Assembly (NCBI GenBank): GCA_964006375.1
Contig: OZ023262.1
Location: forward strand, 89,445,654-89,509,653
Length of the DNA stretch: 64,000 bases
Reading direction: 5' to 3'
Source: Tillus elongatus
Taxonomy: Eukaryota > Arthropoda > Insecta > Coleoptera > Cleridae
The notes under the pieces are model-generated. The model did not search any database. It saw only the letters and a program-made list of their open reading frames with translations, and was not told where the DNA came from. Positions 1-10,577 of the stretch are shown here, piece after piece. Made by a program: the position numbers and the translations under genes. Positions within the stretch are counted from its first letter, which is position 1, and each line of letters opens with the position of its first letter.

Positions 1-189
1 TGGATATTTGTCAACTCTGACAGAATGTATTTCCTTTAGAAATGTAATTCTGTATGGAAATGAAAGTTAAGAAGTGATATGTCTATAAAAGTAGTCGATA
101 GATAGTTTTTCAAGATGCACAACTGAACATGTATTTTAGTTTATATTAATTATTTTTCTTTATTACACTATTATTAAAACGTGTTCTCA

Positions 190-540
190 TTACACGCAAA
201 ACAACAACAATTGGTTATGGGCCCAGTCAGCATCAGAGTATCCTATCAAACTATCATTTGATAATTTAACCATTAATTTCAAATCACAGGTAATTTTTAA
301 ATATTTTACAACCCTCAATAAGTGTTCAAAATGTTCATCTGTAGCACAGTTTTGGATCCTAGCAAAATAGCTAACACAATAACAAATATCTGGCCTAGTA
401 GCCATGTACAACAGAAAACCTAAAAGTTCCTTATAAGGCAATTTTATTCTTAATTTTTCATTTGTATTTTCTTCTAACTTCAAATTAGTTTCAACAGGTG
501 TTTTCACATTTTTACATTAAACTTCTAAACTAAATTTTGA
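190..540 (-). pseudogene. Ty1/copia pol fragment (RT end / RNase H)
   Basis: The minus-strand reading of about 105 residues contains Y-K-E-L-L-G-F-L-L-Y-M, then T-R-P-D-I-C, Y-F-A-R, H-x-x-x-L-L-R-V-V-K-Y-L-K and G-Y-S-D-A-D-W-A. This is the characteristic block joining reverse transcriptase to RNase H in Ty1/copia pol. Both ends are truncated and no LTR is visible, so it is a dead fragment in the host gene's downstream intron. Confidence 0.8.
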
Positions 541-784
541 ATAGCACATGTCTGATAGTGTAATTAAGACAAATTTGTCAACTGGTGTGAACAATGAATA
601 GTGCTATAAGAGACATGGCCATTTGAGTTTATCAATCTTTCTCTATAATGAAAAAGCAACACATTTTACAAGCAAATTTCTTGGATACATCTTTTCTTTC
701 AAATAAAAACACAAGTTTTCTCTATAACGAAATTCACACACACTGTATATTTACTTTATGAACATATTTCAAACTCAAAATTAC

Positions 785-1112
785 CTGTCCATCCTGGATA
801 ACAGATGCATTCATGGTAGAACAGTTTATCGACACAAACACCATTTTTGCATGGACCATTACCGCAAAGATTGATCTTATCATGACATCTCTTTCCAGTA
901 AAACCAGGTGGGCAACTACAACTAAAATCAGCTACTAAGTCTGTGCAGTTAGCTCCAAGTAAACATGGGTTTTCTGCACAATCATCAGTATTCGCCTCAC
1001 AGAGTTGACCTTCCCAGCCAGGCAAACATTCACACATAAATCTTCCTTGTTGAAGAGCTATGCAACTGCCACCATTGCTGCATGGATTTCCATTTGCCGA
1101 GCATGGATCAAT
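785..1112 (-). CDS. uif: Exon: EGF modules, last exon seen
   Basis: After a 63-bp intron this 328-nt exon encodes an EGF module with C-S-N-G-G-S-C and C-E-C-L-P-G-W, a second beginning D-D-C-A-E-N-P-C with C-S-C-P-P-G-F, and a third ([12 protein letters not shown]) whose last cysteine falls in the next exon. It enters phase 0 and exits phase 1 through GTAATT. The next exon should lie left of position 1, so the EGF array continues beyond the window. Confidence 0.92.
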
Positions 1113-1175
1113 CTGTAAAGATAATCAAGGAAAAAAAATATGTATATTGATTTGGGAAGTCTAAACAAAACTTAC
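1113..1175 (-). other. Short 63-bp intron
   Basis: A minimal GT-AG intron between two EGF exons, phase 0. A second intron of exactly 63 bp lies at 49975-50037. These two and the 127-bp intron are the only introns without recognisable transposon sequence. Confidence 0.8.
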
Positions 1176-1702
1176 AGTAACATCACAGTCAAATCCTGTA
1201 TATCCTGACCGACAAAGACATGTATGGTTGTTATATCCAGGCTCATCTTTACACATTGCCCTAGCGGGACAAGTATCATTTCTGCAATCTGATCTTTCTT
1301 CTTGACAGTTAACACCAGAATATCCTGGAGCACATTGGCATCTGTATCCTTGTGGCAAGTCAATACATGTTCCACCATTGTAGCATGGTTGAGACGTACA
1401 TTCATCAATATCGACTTCACATCTGCGACCCGAAAAACCAGCTGGGCAGAAACATTGCACATTGTGTCCCATTGGCACACAGAGTCCACCATGTTGACAT
1501 GCATTTTCAGTACACTGAACTGGTCTGCATTCGTCACGTCCTGCAGCTCCAGGACCTTCAGTTTTCATGTTGGTTGGACATTCATTACAGAATGTTTGAC
1601 CAGAAAGTGACTGATAAAAGTTTCTCGGACAAGTTGAGCATGGTGCTAGGCCGGTAGGAGAGTAGAGGCCAGGGCTGCATTTTGGTCTGCATCTGCTTAC
1701 AT
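1176..1702 (-). CDS. uif: Exon: further GCC2/GCC3 repeat and three EGF modules
   Basis: The 527-nt exon starts phase 1 with another ephrin-receptor-like repeat ([12 protein letters not shown], then T-C-P-R-N-F-Y). Three EGF modules follow: one from [10 protein letters not shown], one from [14 protein letters not shown] (calcium-binding type), and one from C-R-N-D-T-C-P. Each ends in the usual C-x-C-x-x-G-[YF] motif. It leaves in phase 0 through a GTAAGT donor. The similarity of S-P-T-G-L here and in the preceding exon suggests duplication of the repeat. Confidence 0.92.
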
Positions 1703-2640
1703 CTGAAACAGCATCAGTGAGTTTTTTAACAAATAGGAAATAAAAGCTCTGGAAAGTGAATTGGTAAGTGACAACATGAAATTGCAAAACTAAATTGATT
1801 TGACAGAACAATTATGTGGAAGCTTACTGGAAGACAAGATACTTAGTGTCTTTCAGATATGCCATATCATATCTGAAAGACTGTTTATTTATCACCAGTC
1901 ATAACTGGTGATAACTAAGCACACACTTTTAAAATGAGAATTGAATTTAAAAAGTTTCAAGGGTACAAAGTTACATTTCTACACCATCTTTTGGTTATGA
2001 TTATTAGTAAACTGTAAGAATTTAAATCATCAGAGTATATAAATAATAAAAGTCGGCACACAGCAAGTGCGTTATAGTAGCGAATTCATGTAAGTTTTGT
2101 AACACCCAACGTAACTTACTATATTTTCTAAGCATATCATTTTACTATCAATTCAATGGTGAATACATTGCATTTTTGACACATTGCAATTGTTTCGTAA
2201 ATTGTATGGTACAATTTTTTTTTTTTTTTTTGGTGACCAATGCACCGGCATTTACAACTGCTACTAGCTCAAATACATTTGATCCAACGGTAATATCGCT
2301 ATTTTGTTTAACTGATTTTTTAAAATAAGAACAATTTAATAATGTCCATAATTGAAATAGCACACTGCTAGCCCTTGCTATATCTAATTTAGACTGTGAT
2401 GTGACTAGGTATAATTTTCCGTTAACAAGAGAGGGTGCGCATCACCCACCAATATTTGTAGTTATTGAGTACAGTACAGACCATTCTTCTGGATTTAGTT
2501 TTAATATAAATAATAATAATAATAATAATAAATTTATTGTTCAATCGATACAGAAAACATGAACAAAGGTGTGGTGTTTTCGAACAATTATTTAAGCTTA
2601 AATATAAAATCCAAATAATAACTAAACTAAATGTCAACAC
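1703..2640. other. Intronic spacer, no gene seen; one isolated repeat terminus
   Basis: No coding signal could be supported here. It holds an isolated copy of the recurrent GCAAGTGCGTTAT terminus (about 2055-2092, discussed under the Helentron-like family), a T-run near 2216-2231 and a short (AAT)n microsatellite near 2508-2532. Confidence 0.5.
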
Positions 2641-2649
2641 AGTCACATA

Positions 2650-5600
2650 TGGGTAAGTCTAATAAAATTAGATATTGACACGATTGCGAATATAGAGATA
2701 TCCTTCAAAACTCAATGGCTATCAGAAACAAAACAAAAGCAGCAGAAATTTTACTCATTCAATATAAACGATCTTATTAACATTGCATTCTTCAAAAAGT
2801 TATACAAAACTTTAACGTGCTTCCCGTTCAACTCCCTTAATACTAAGTATATGTCTCTATCCGGTGGCGACTCTCAAGGTCTTTTCTAATTGGCCGGTAC
2901 ATGGGGCATTCAAAAATTATATGTTTTAGATCTTCATTTTCATTTAAGTTACAAATAGTGCATTTTTCTTCTAGGTTGTTTAATCGGTATTTGATAGTCC
3001 CGAAAATCATAACCACCCCCCTGCTTCCCGCTGTACGCAGTTGGAGCATAAACCTTTGTAAATACAAAGGGAGTAATACCAATCCAGTGCTGTCTCCCAA
3101 CAGGAATTTTTACTGGGGGTAGTCAACAGAAAGCAACGAGCAGTTCTCATCCAATGTTCGGCTATGATTTGTGTAAATGCCAAGTATAGTTGTTATGTCA
3201 TTCTCGCGTAAACTGGCTAAGATATCCGTGCCCTCCACTCCGATCCCCGCTAGTATGCCCTTTAGCTGACTAAACCAATTAAGACCGATTATATTTGTGG
3301 CTGAGGAATCCAAATATTTCAGCTGTTCCAAAGCAACCGCAGGATACCTGTCCCACTGCATGCTATTCAGCTTTAAGAGTAGATGAAGCGCCGCTCTCAG
3401 CACATAATATCCCAGCCTGGGTAGGTTAAATTCAAGACGCAGTATGTAACTGGGCGTGTTCCTGGGGAGCAAATTTTGACCTTTTAAGAATCTCCTCTGT
3501 ATAACCTCCACATTCTCAGTGTATCTGAGCCCCCAAATACTAGTTGCATAACTCAAGGCCGGCACCACAACTGAGGTGAACAACTGAAGGCTTGTTGTCC
3601 ATCCGGCATTACATACCCCTGTAAGCGTGTGCCTAACAGCTCCCAGACTGATGTTTGCCTCACTCACTCTCCTCTTACATGCTTCGTGGTATATGCCGTT
3701 AAATTTGAAAGGAATCTCCAGATAGGTATACTCGTTCACAATGTCCAGGATTTGCCTATCATAGTAAAACTTATGTCTAGCAACAACAGGACCTTTCCTA
3801 AAAATTACGATCTTTGTTTTGGTTATGTTCAGTTCCAGTCCTGACATTGTGCTGTACTCATGTAATATGTCTATGTTCCTCTGCAAATTAATGGGTGAAT
3901 CAGCCAAGATAACGAGATCATCTGCATACATCAACATAGTTATCTGCACACAGCTATTTAACGGTAAGCCACTGGCATTTCTTTCTTCGAAGAAGGACGG
4001 GATATCTGCAGTGAACAGAGAAAACAGCAGCAGGCTCAAACTATCTCCCTGTAGTATGCCCCTTGTTATAGATACACACTCAATCTGCTTTTCTGGTTTC
4101 TCAACAATTATAACTGTTTTATCGTACATGTCTCGTATCAGTCGTATGAGCTTTGCGCTCACTCCTACCCTGTACAATTTCAACCACAGTACTGTTCTCT
4201 CAATACTGTCAAAAGCCTTTTTATAGTCCACAAAAACAGCATATGCTTTTCTACCCCTTAATCTAATATTGGAACTAATTACAGCGTTCAAAACAAATAT
4301 GTTATCTTCGCAGCTTCTTCCCTGTCTAAATCCAGCTTGGCATTCTGGCAAAATTTCATGCTGTTCTGTAAATTCGCTGATCCGGTTGTACAGTATTTGA
4401 GTAAACAATTTCAGAATATGATTTATTAGTACTATGAATAGGTAAGATTCTGGCAAGCTTTTATCGCCTCCTTTATTCCTTTATAAATATGACAAAACTT
4501 TGTCCTCATCCATTCGACTGGAACTTTTTCTATCTCAAGTATGATGTTAAACAAATCCAGCAAGTAATTCATCCAACTGTCTGGCAGACCCTTGTAAAAC
4601 TGACTTGTTATTAAATCAGGCCCTGGTGCTTTGTTGTTTTTCAGCTTTCTAAGTGCAACATGCAGCTCTTCTATAGTAATGAACCCATCAAGGTAAGGGT
4701 GTTTAGCATCGTGAAATGCATGTGCGTCCGTAGGCTGTGCCCGATAATATTGTCGATAATAACATATCAATGTTTCAGGTGAAATCTTGTTACTCTGGCC
4801 TCTTGTCACGTTTTTTAAAATTCTTTAATGTTTTCCAGAAGACTACTGTGTTGTTTATATTTAAAAGTTTTTGTTTTACCATTAAATTACAGCTGTGCGT
4901 TCTTGCTGTTAACAGTTGCTTGTAGTTTCTTTTTTCATCTATGTATTTCTGAAAATGTTCCGAATTATTTACATTTCTTTCAAAATTTCTATATAATTTT
5001 ATAACAGACCTCTTTAGTAAAACACATTCTAGATCGTACCAGGGTTTATGGTTCATAATATGCCGACTTTATCTTTATACACCTTATTAATCCTAAAAAT
5101 TGTGACGTTTCAAATAGACCAGAGCAGCAATTACTATACAACACCTTGACGCAACCCCCCAGACTACTTACATTACTCAGTCTATATGATTCAGTTAAGA
5201 TATTTCTAAAAGATTGGGCCTTACTATGGTCCCATTTAATGACTGTCTCGAAGTTATCTCTGTGTCTTTCGTGTTGCAGTGGTTGTCTGCAAGGTACATT
5301 CAAGCCCGTCGAGACGAGCAAATGATCAGAGACAAATGCCTCATCGACGACTTCAAAGCTTCTCACTAAATGACTATAGAAACAGCGTACCCATACCAAA
5401 TCTACTGTACTCTTACTCGATGCGCTTATGTATGTAAATTGTCCGACATAGTTTTCCAATCTACCATTCAAAACCATGAAGCCATAACTCTCCATAAGTT
5501 CCGCCAATAGGCTGCCTCTTTGATTTATAGTTCCATCTAAAGAACCCATCTCTGTGCCGACGTGGTCGGCCAGTACATGGGAAAATCCATCAAGTTTTAA
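2650..5600 (-). mobile_element. Decayed non-LTR retrotransposon (LINE), 5' truncated
   Basis: From 5' to 3' on the minus strand it shows the end of an apurinic-type endonuclease (about 5046-5600; S-T-V-D-L-V-W-V and a V-S-D-H-L-L motif), a reverse transcriptase (3110-4809; F-V-D-Y-K-K-A-F-D-S, G-I-L-Q-G-D-S-L-S, M-Y-A-D-D-L-V-I-L) and a zinc-finger-like tail (2843-3100; C-T-I-C ... H-I-I-F-E-C). The pieces lie in several frames with a stop between RT and tail, so it cannot make one protein. The N-terminal endonuclease is missing. It abuts, head to head, the plus-strand Jockey-like LINE near 5600. Confidence 0.8.
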
Positions 5601-5768
5601 TTAATTTAGTTTTAATACTGATACTAAGTACAATTTTAGAAAACCTGATTTGCCAAATTTGTATTAGGACATAGTGGACACTGACTGGTCGTTTATTGAA
5701 TTGTACGATGACATAGCAACCAGGCTTGTTATGAATTCTATCAATGTTTATATATTTTGTTTGATAGG
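5600..5768 (+). mobile_element. Jockey-like LINE on plus strand, segment 1
   Basis: This short stretch reads D-T-D-W-S-F-I-E-L-Y and then F-Y-Q-C-L-Y-I-L-F-D-R, the linker between endonuclease and RT in Jockey-type LINEs. The frame runs directly into 11527-12675 if the gypsy block at 5769-11526 is skipped and one copy of the ATAGG duplication is removed. It is therefore the left piece of one LINE cut in three. Confidence 0.7.
5764..5768. repeat. 5-bp target duplication ATAGG, left copy
   Basis: ATAGG here and at 11527-11531 flank the gypsy block. Removing the block and one copy restores a continuous LINE reading (F-D-R-Y-V-P-I-V), which supports a real target site duplication. Confidence 0.75.
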
Positions 5769-5983
5769 TGATAAATCTGTAAGTGGGTTTGTGCAAGGAT
5801 TAATAACACTGGTTTAATAACTAACTATTTATTAACACAGAATAACAACTTAATAATAATGACGATGTTGACATACCGTCAGCTAGGTAGCAAGTGGCGA
5901 TGGTCGAGCTGTGACAATGCGTCGACGCTGCGCTGGAGGGCGCATGCTCGTACATATGACAACTGACATTCACATACATGTCA
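5769..5983 (-). repeat. Gypsy 3' LTR
   Basis: The 215-bp LTR on the minus strand starts TGACATGTATGTG and ends ATTTATCA. The partner is at 10363-10577. A purine-rich tract lies immediately upstream of it (5984-5996). Confidence 0.88.
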
Positions 5984-5996
5984 CATCTCTCCCTTT
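5984..5996 (-). promoter_or_regulatory. Gypsy polypurine tract
   Basis: On the minus strand AAAGGGAGAGATG directly precedes the 3' LTR, the expected position of the plus-strand primer. Confidence 0.75.
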
Positions 5997-6027
5997 AAAT
6001 TTGAAATTATTTCAGTTACATAAAATT

Positions 6028-9000
6028 CTAGTCATGACCATACCTTAGGGGTGGTTTAATATTTCGCTTAGGGCGAATTGGCTTTGACTTACAATAATCA
6101 TGGGGTAAACCTATGATTTCCAATAGTTCCTTGTGAGTGTATTCCTTAGAACTACTTATGTCTACATTACAACCATCCGTAGTGTCGCTCGCGACTTCAT
6201 TTGGTGAGTCTGGAGCACTAGCCTGAGGACTTACACTATTCTCTACAATGTTTTTATTACAGCTATTTACAATTGTTGTACTAGATTTATCTACATTAAT
6301 ACTAAGATTAGGGTATGCTCGGTTAAAAGAGACAGGATCTATTTCAGTACTTATTATCTGGTTGACATGCCTTTTCCAGACATGGCCTTCATTTGTCCTA
6401 CAAATATAAACTGCTCCACCAATACGCTTAACCACAGTTGCTAAGGCCCACCCTTTTTTATTCTGTACTCGATAATCCCTGACCATTACAATTTTTCCAG
6501 GCAAGTGCGCTCTTCGAAGTTTTGTATGATCACTTTGTGGCTGTGGCACGGGTAGATCTCTAAGTAGATCTAATCTTGTCCTTAGTTTTCTACCCAGCAT
6601 AAGTTCAGCTGGTGATACCTTAGTTGTTGCATGAGGAGTAGATCGGTACATAAACAATATCCTACTTAATATTGTGTCTACTTCGTTCGTTGCTCTTTTC
6701 AGATTGGCTATCTCTGTTGTCAACTTATGTTTTATAATGCGAACCGCATTTTCCGCTAACCCATTACTTTGGGGATTAAACGGAGGAATTGTTATATGAC
6801 TAATTCCATTGTTTTTATAAAAATTCTGCATCTGGTTGGACACTAGTGAGGGTCCATTATCAGATACGACAGTATTAGGAAGACCAAACCTTGTGAAACA
6901 ATTTCGCAGCGCTGCTATGGTGTTGTCAGAAGTCATGTCATTCATTGGGTATACTTCTATCCATTTTGAGTATGAATCGATTAAGATTAAGTAGCTTCTA
7001 TTATATACAGAGAAAAAGTCTATGTGTACAGTCTCAAATGGCTTTTGGGCTAAGGGCCAGGGAACTGATTGCTTCGGTGGATCTGCACGTGTCTGTAAAC
7101 ACTTTGTGCATGATGCAACTAAGTTCTCGATTCTTTTATCAATCCCAGGAAACCACATATACTGCCTGGCTAGAGATTTCATTCTCACTACCCCTTGGTG
7201 AGTATTGTGCAGTTCTCTTAGCACTAACGACTGCAATGAGGTAGGAATAACTATTCTATCTCCCCAAAATAAACATTTGTTGATCACATTCAATTGATGT
7301 TTTCGGTGAAAGAATGGTTTCAAATCAGATATAATATCCCGAGGCCAATTACTTTTCACACAACGAATCACGGTTTGTAGAATGCCATCATTTTCGGTGT
7401 GGGTTTTTACCGTTTGGTTACTTATTGGTGTATGATCCATGAAGTCCATAAAATAGATACGGTCTTCCCAGTCTGTGTCTTCTGGCAGAGATTCAGAAAC
7501 TGGCAACCTTGACAAACAGTCCGCAATAATATTTTGATTTCCGCTTATGTGAACCACTTCGTAGTCAAAATTAGACAGGTATAAGGCATACCTTTTTAAA
7601 CGATTTGCACATGTCTGATTAGTGTCTTTCTTATTGCTCAAAATAGAAACAAGTGCTTTTTGATCAGTGCGAAGTGTGAACTTCACACCATACAGGTATT
7701 GCTCAAATTTCCTTACACCATAGTAACACGCAAGACTTTCTTTGTGTACTGTGGCATAGTTTTGTTCAGCTTTGCTGTATGTGCGTGAGACACATGCGAC
7801 CATTTTTTCTGATCCGTCATGCATCCTATGAGTTAGGACTGCTGCAATGCCGTTTTCAGATGCATCCGTTGTTACAAAGATTGGTAACTTCGGATCAAAG
7901 TATGCCAGTACTTGATCAGATGACAACAGACTTTTTATATGCCTAAACGCTTTCTCACATTCCGAAGACCAGTGGAATTGAGAGTTCTTCTTTAAAAGCT
8001 TATATAACGGAGCAGCTAAATGAGCTAAAGGTATATATCTCGAATAAAAATTAACTAAACCCAAAAACGGCTTTAATTGTGTGAGATTTGTTGGTTTAGG
8101 AGCATCTTTGATGGCTCGAATTTTGGTTTCACATTTGGAAATGCCTTCTTTAGACAAAACAAACCCCAAATAAGATACCTTGTCTTCAAAAAATTTACAT
8201 TTTTCAATATTCACCTTTAGTCCTGCTTCAGACAATATTTTGAATACGCTTTGAAGTACTTTTAAATGGTTGTCATGCTCCCGATGCCCAATTAAGATAT
8301 CATCTTGAAATGTAAATATGTTGTTTGTTCCTTGGAACAACTGGTCAATATACTTTTGAAAATAAAAACTTGCACACTTAATTCCAAAGGGCATCCGATT
8401 CATCATATACAGTCCTTTATGCGTAGATATAGTTGCTAAACATTTTGATTTCTCATCTAGCTGAAACTGCATGTAAGCGTCGCTTAGATCAATTTTTGAA
8501 AATTTAATGCAACCATGCAGTTTTGCAAAGAGACTATCAATGCTTGGCAATGGATAGTAGTATGACTCTAGCTGTTTGTTTAATTTAATATAGCTGCCAC
8601 AAATACGTATTGTTCCATTTTTACGCATTACAGGTACTGTGTATGATGACCAGGGGCTAGAAATAACGGGAGTTATGATACCGTTGCTCTCCATGCGGTT
8701 TAACTCGTGTTCAATTTTGTGCTGTAACGCTAATGGGACAGGTTTGGGCTTATGATGATGCGGAACCGCATCAGGCTTTAGATGTAAGCTTATCTTTGCA
8801 TACTTAAAACACCCTAATTTTCCATCAAAAACTTCTGGAAACTGCTTGATCAATGTCTCTTTTAACTCGCTTATACAGGTCGAGTTTATAGAAGGGACTA
8901 GTGTCAAATTAAATTTACAAATAAAATCACGGCCTAGCAAACCAGTGGTTGCATTTTTAACTACGAAAAATTTCATTACTACACTCTTATTTAAATATTC

Positions 9001-10101
9001 TATCTTGAGATTGACAAAACCTTCAGGTAAAATCATCTCACCAGTGTAACCTTTAAAAGTTAGGGTTGTATTGTGGAGGGGAATATGATTGAAATTTTTC
9101 TTAAAACAGTCATATTTTAAAGTTGATACTGCAGAACCCGAATCTAGCTCCAAAGAAAATGTCTTATTATTTAACTTAACTGCAATTAGCATAGGGTCTG
9201 AAATTGAACTGAACATATCTAAATTATAAATTGGAAGTTCATTTTCTGAGACCTGTTCATAATCAACATTATTAACGGTCACCTTATTAGAGTTTTTACA
9301 TACACTTACCAGATGTCCTATCTTACCGCACTTCACACAACGGTAATTGGCGTACTTACACTCGCCAAAGTGTTTTTTCCCACAAGTTGAACACTTCATT
9401 TTCCTGTGATCCTGCTGTTGTCGCTCTCGTCCGCCATTGTTGTTGTCAAATCTTTGGTTCGTTTGAAGTTGACGTTTGGAGGCGCCGCTACAGTCATGCG
9501 TTGAATTGTAGTTCGAACTTGATGGCGCTGACTCTTGTTTCCGATTTCCGTAATAATGGATTCCATTGTTGGCGTTGACCGAATTTGAATTTTCGGACGA
9601 ATTTAAGATGGTTGCTTCTCTGGCTACGGCGATTTCTAGAAGTTCTTCCATCTTCCTTGTGTGGGACTCTTCTACAAGACGATCCAATACTGGTCCAGGT
9701 AACATGCCACAAATGAATTTGTCACGCAGGGTATCAACTAAGTGTTCAAACTTACAACTTGATGCCAAACGCTTAATTCTCGCGTACCACTCACAACAGG
9801 ATTCGTGACTGACTTGCTGAGCTTTAAAGAACGCTATTCTTTCCCTGAAAACGTTGATTGGCGGGCTGAATTGCTTTTTTAGGATTGCACATAGTTCATC
9901 GTATGTTTTATCCTGTGGCAAGGTAGGGAAACATAAATCTCGTAGCACTTTATATGTCTGTGTACCTATAAGGCTAATTAACATGGCTACTTTGAGATCG
10001 CTGTCGACCTTGTTTGCCTTACAATATTGGGATAGTTTCTCTTCGTACACGCTGAAGTCTTCTCCGTTATTGTATTCCGACATACTTCCGATCGCCGCCA
10101 T
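6028..10101 (-). CDS. Ty3/gypsy Gag-Pol polyprotein, uninterrupted
   Basis: A single 1,357-residue frame carries everything expected for a gypsy element lacking env. Gag is about residues 1-230, with two zinc-knuckle-like clusters near 236-268 (C-S-T-C-G and C-V-K-C-G-x-x-G-H). An aspartic protease has D-S-G at about 320. Reverse transcriptase is about 440-640, RNase H near 740-860 (T-T-D-A-S), and the integrase zinc finger near 965-1001. The catalytic triad lies in V-H-I-D (about 1028), V-S-D-N-G-P (about 1081) and G-L-A-E-N (about 1117). The RT catalytic box reads F-Q-D-D-I-L-I, where gypsy elements normally have Y/V-x-D-D. Gag and pol share one frame with no frameshift site. The lack of stops suggests recent activity. 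Confidence 0.92.
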   Translation of the reverse strand: MAAIGSMSEYNNGEDFSVYEEKLSQYCKANKVDSDLKVAMLISLIGTQTYKVLRDLCFPTLPQDKTYDELCAILKKQFSPPINVFRERIAFFKAQQVSHESCCEWYARIKRLASSCKFEHLVDTLRDKFICGMLPGPVLDRLVEESHTRKMEELLEIAVAREATILNSSENSNSVNANNGIHYYGNRKQESAPSSSNYNSTHDCSGASKRQLQTNQRFDNNNGGRERQQQDHRKMKCSTCGKKHFGECKYANYRCVKCGKIGHLVSVCKNSNKVTVNNVDYEQVSENELPIYNLDMFSSISDPMLIAVKLNNKTFSLELDSGSAVSTLKYDCFKKNFNHIPLHNTTLTFKGYTGEMILPEGFVNLKIEYLNKSVVMKFFVVKNATTGLLGRDFICKFNLTLVPSINSTCISELKETLIKQFPEVFDGKLGCFKYAKISLHLKPDAVPHHHKPKPVPLALQHKIEHELNRMESNGIITPVISSPWSSYTVPVMRKNGTIRICGSYIKLNKQLESYYYPLPSIDSLFAKLHGCIKFSKIDLSDAYMQFQLDEKSKCLATISTHKGLYMMNRMPFGIKCASFYFQKYIDQLFQGTNNIFTFQDDILIGHREHDNHLKVLQSVFKILSEAGLKVNIEKCKFFEDKVSYLGFVLSKEGISKCETKIRAIKDAPKPTNLTQLKPFLGLVNFYSRYIPLAHLAAPLYKLLKKNSQFHWSSECEKAFRHIKSLLSSDQVLAYFDPKLPIFVTTDASENGIAAVLTHRMHDGSEKMVACVSRTYSKAEQNYATVHKESLACYYGVRKFEQYLYGVKFTLRTDQKALVSILSNKKDTNQTCANRLKRYALYLSNFDYEVVHISGNQNIIADCLSRLPVSESLPEDTDWEDRIYFMDFMDHTPISNQTVKTHTENDGILQTVIRCVKSNWPRDIISDLKPFFHRKHQLNVINKCLFWGDRIVIPTSLQSLVLRELHNTHQGVVRMKSLARQYMWFPGIDKRIENLVASCTKCLQTRADPPKQSVPWPLAQKPFETVHIDFFSVYNRSYLILIDSYSKWIEVYPMNDMTSDNTIAALRNCFTRFGLPNTVVSDNGPSLVSNQMQNFYKNNGISHITIPPFNPQSNGLAENAVRIIKHKLTTEIANLKRATNEVDTILSRILFMYRSTPHATTKVSPAELMLGRKLRTRLDLLRDLPVPQPQSDHTKLRRAHLPGKIVMVRDYRVQNKKGWALATVVKRIGGAVYICRTNEGHVWKRHVNQIISTEIDPVSFNRAYPNLSINVDKSSTTIVNSCNKNIVENSVSPQASAPDSPNEVASDTTDGCNVDISSSKEYTHKELLEIIGLPHDYCKSKPIRPKRNIKPPLRYGHD

Positions 10102-10348
10102 TATTAAATGTTGTATTTGCGTATTAACAGATGCACGTGGTTTCGATTCAAATATCCGCGGAACACTAAAATTTTATTGCTGTTCGACACAAAACTTATT
10201 TGTTTCAAGCGCGTCCAACACAAATTTTTCTTCGTGTAGACTAAAAGGAGGGAAAGTTACAATTTTTACACACGCGACTAGGCTCTCACCATGCGGTTTC
10301 CGTTTATTATTTTTGATTTTACGGTACCGTTTCACTTGCACATTAGTT

Positions 10349-10361
10349 ATCCTCGTCGCCA
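10349..10361 (-). promoter_or_regulatory. Gypsy primer binding site
   Basis: On the minus strand TGGCGACGAGGAT starts 1 bp after the 5' LTR end. TGG at this position complements a tRNA CCA tail. The particular tRNA was not identified. Confidence 0.65.
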
Positions 10362-10362
10362 A

Positions 10363-10577
10363 TGATATATCTGTAAGTGGGTTTGTGCAAGGATTAATAA
10401 CACTGGTTTAATAACTAACTATTTATTAACACAGAATAACAACTTAATAATAATGACGATGTTGACTTACCGTCAGCTAGGTAGTAAGTGGCGATGGTCG
10501 AGCTGTGACAATGGGTCGACGCTACGCTGGAGGGCGCATGCTCGTACATATGACAACTGACATTCACATACATGTCA
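10363..10577 (-). repeat. Gypsy 5' LTR
   Basis: The 215-bp LTR pairs with 5769-5983. Its outer edge is not flanked by host DNA but by internal sequence of a second gypsy copy. Confidence 0.88.

Noticed and set aside
2508..2532. (AAT)n tract as the 3' tail of the LINE at 2650-5600
   Set aside because: It is close to the expected end, but the tract reads (ATT)n on the element's sense strand and no target duplication was found, so the link is unsupported.
5769..10577. Retrovirus with an envelope gene
   Set aside because: No third frame with signal peptide, membrane segment or cleavage site lies between integrase and the 3' LTR; only the purine tract follows the gag-pol stop.
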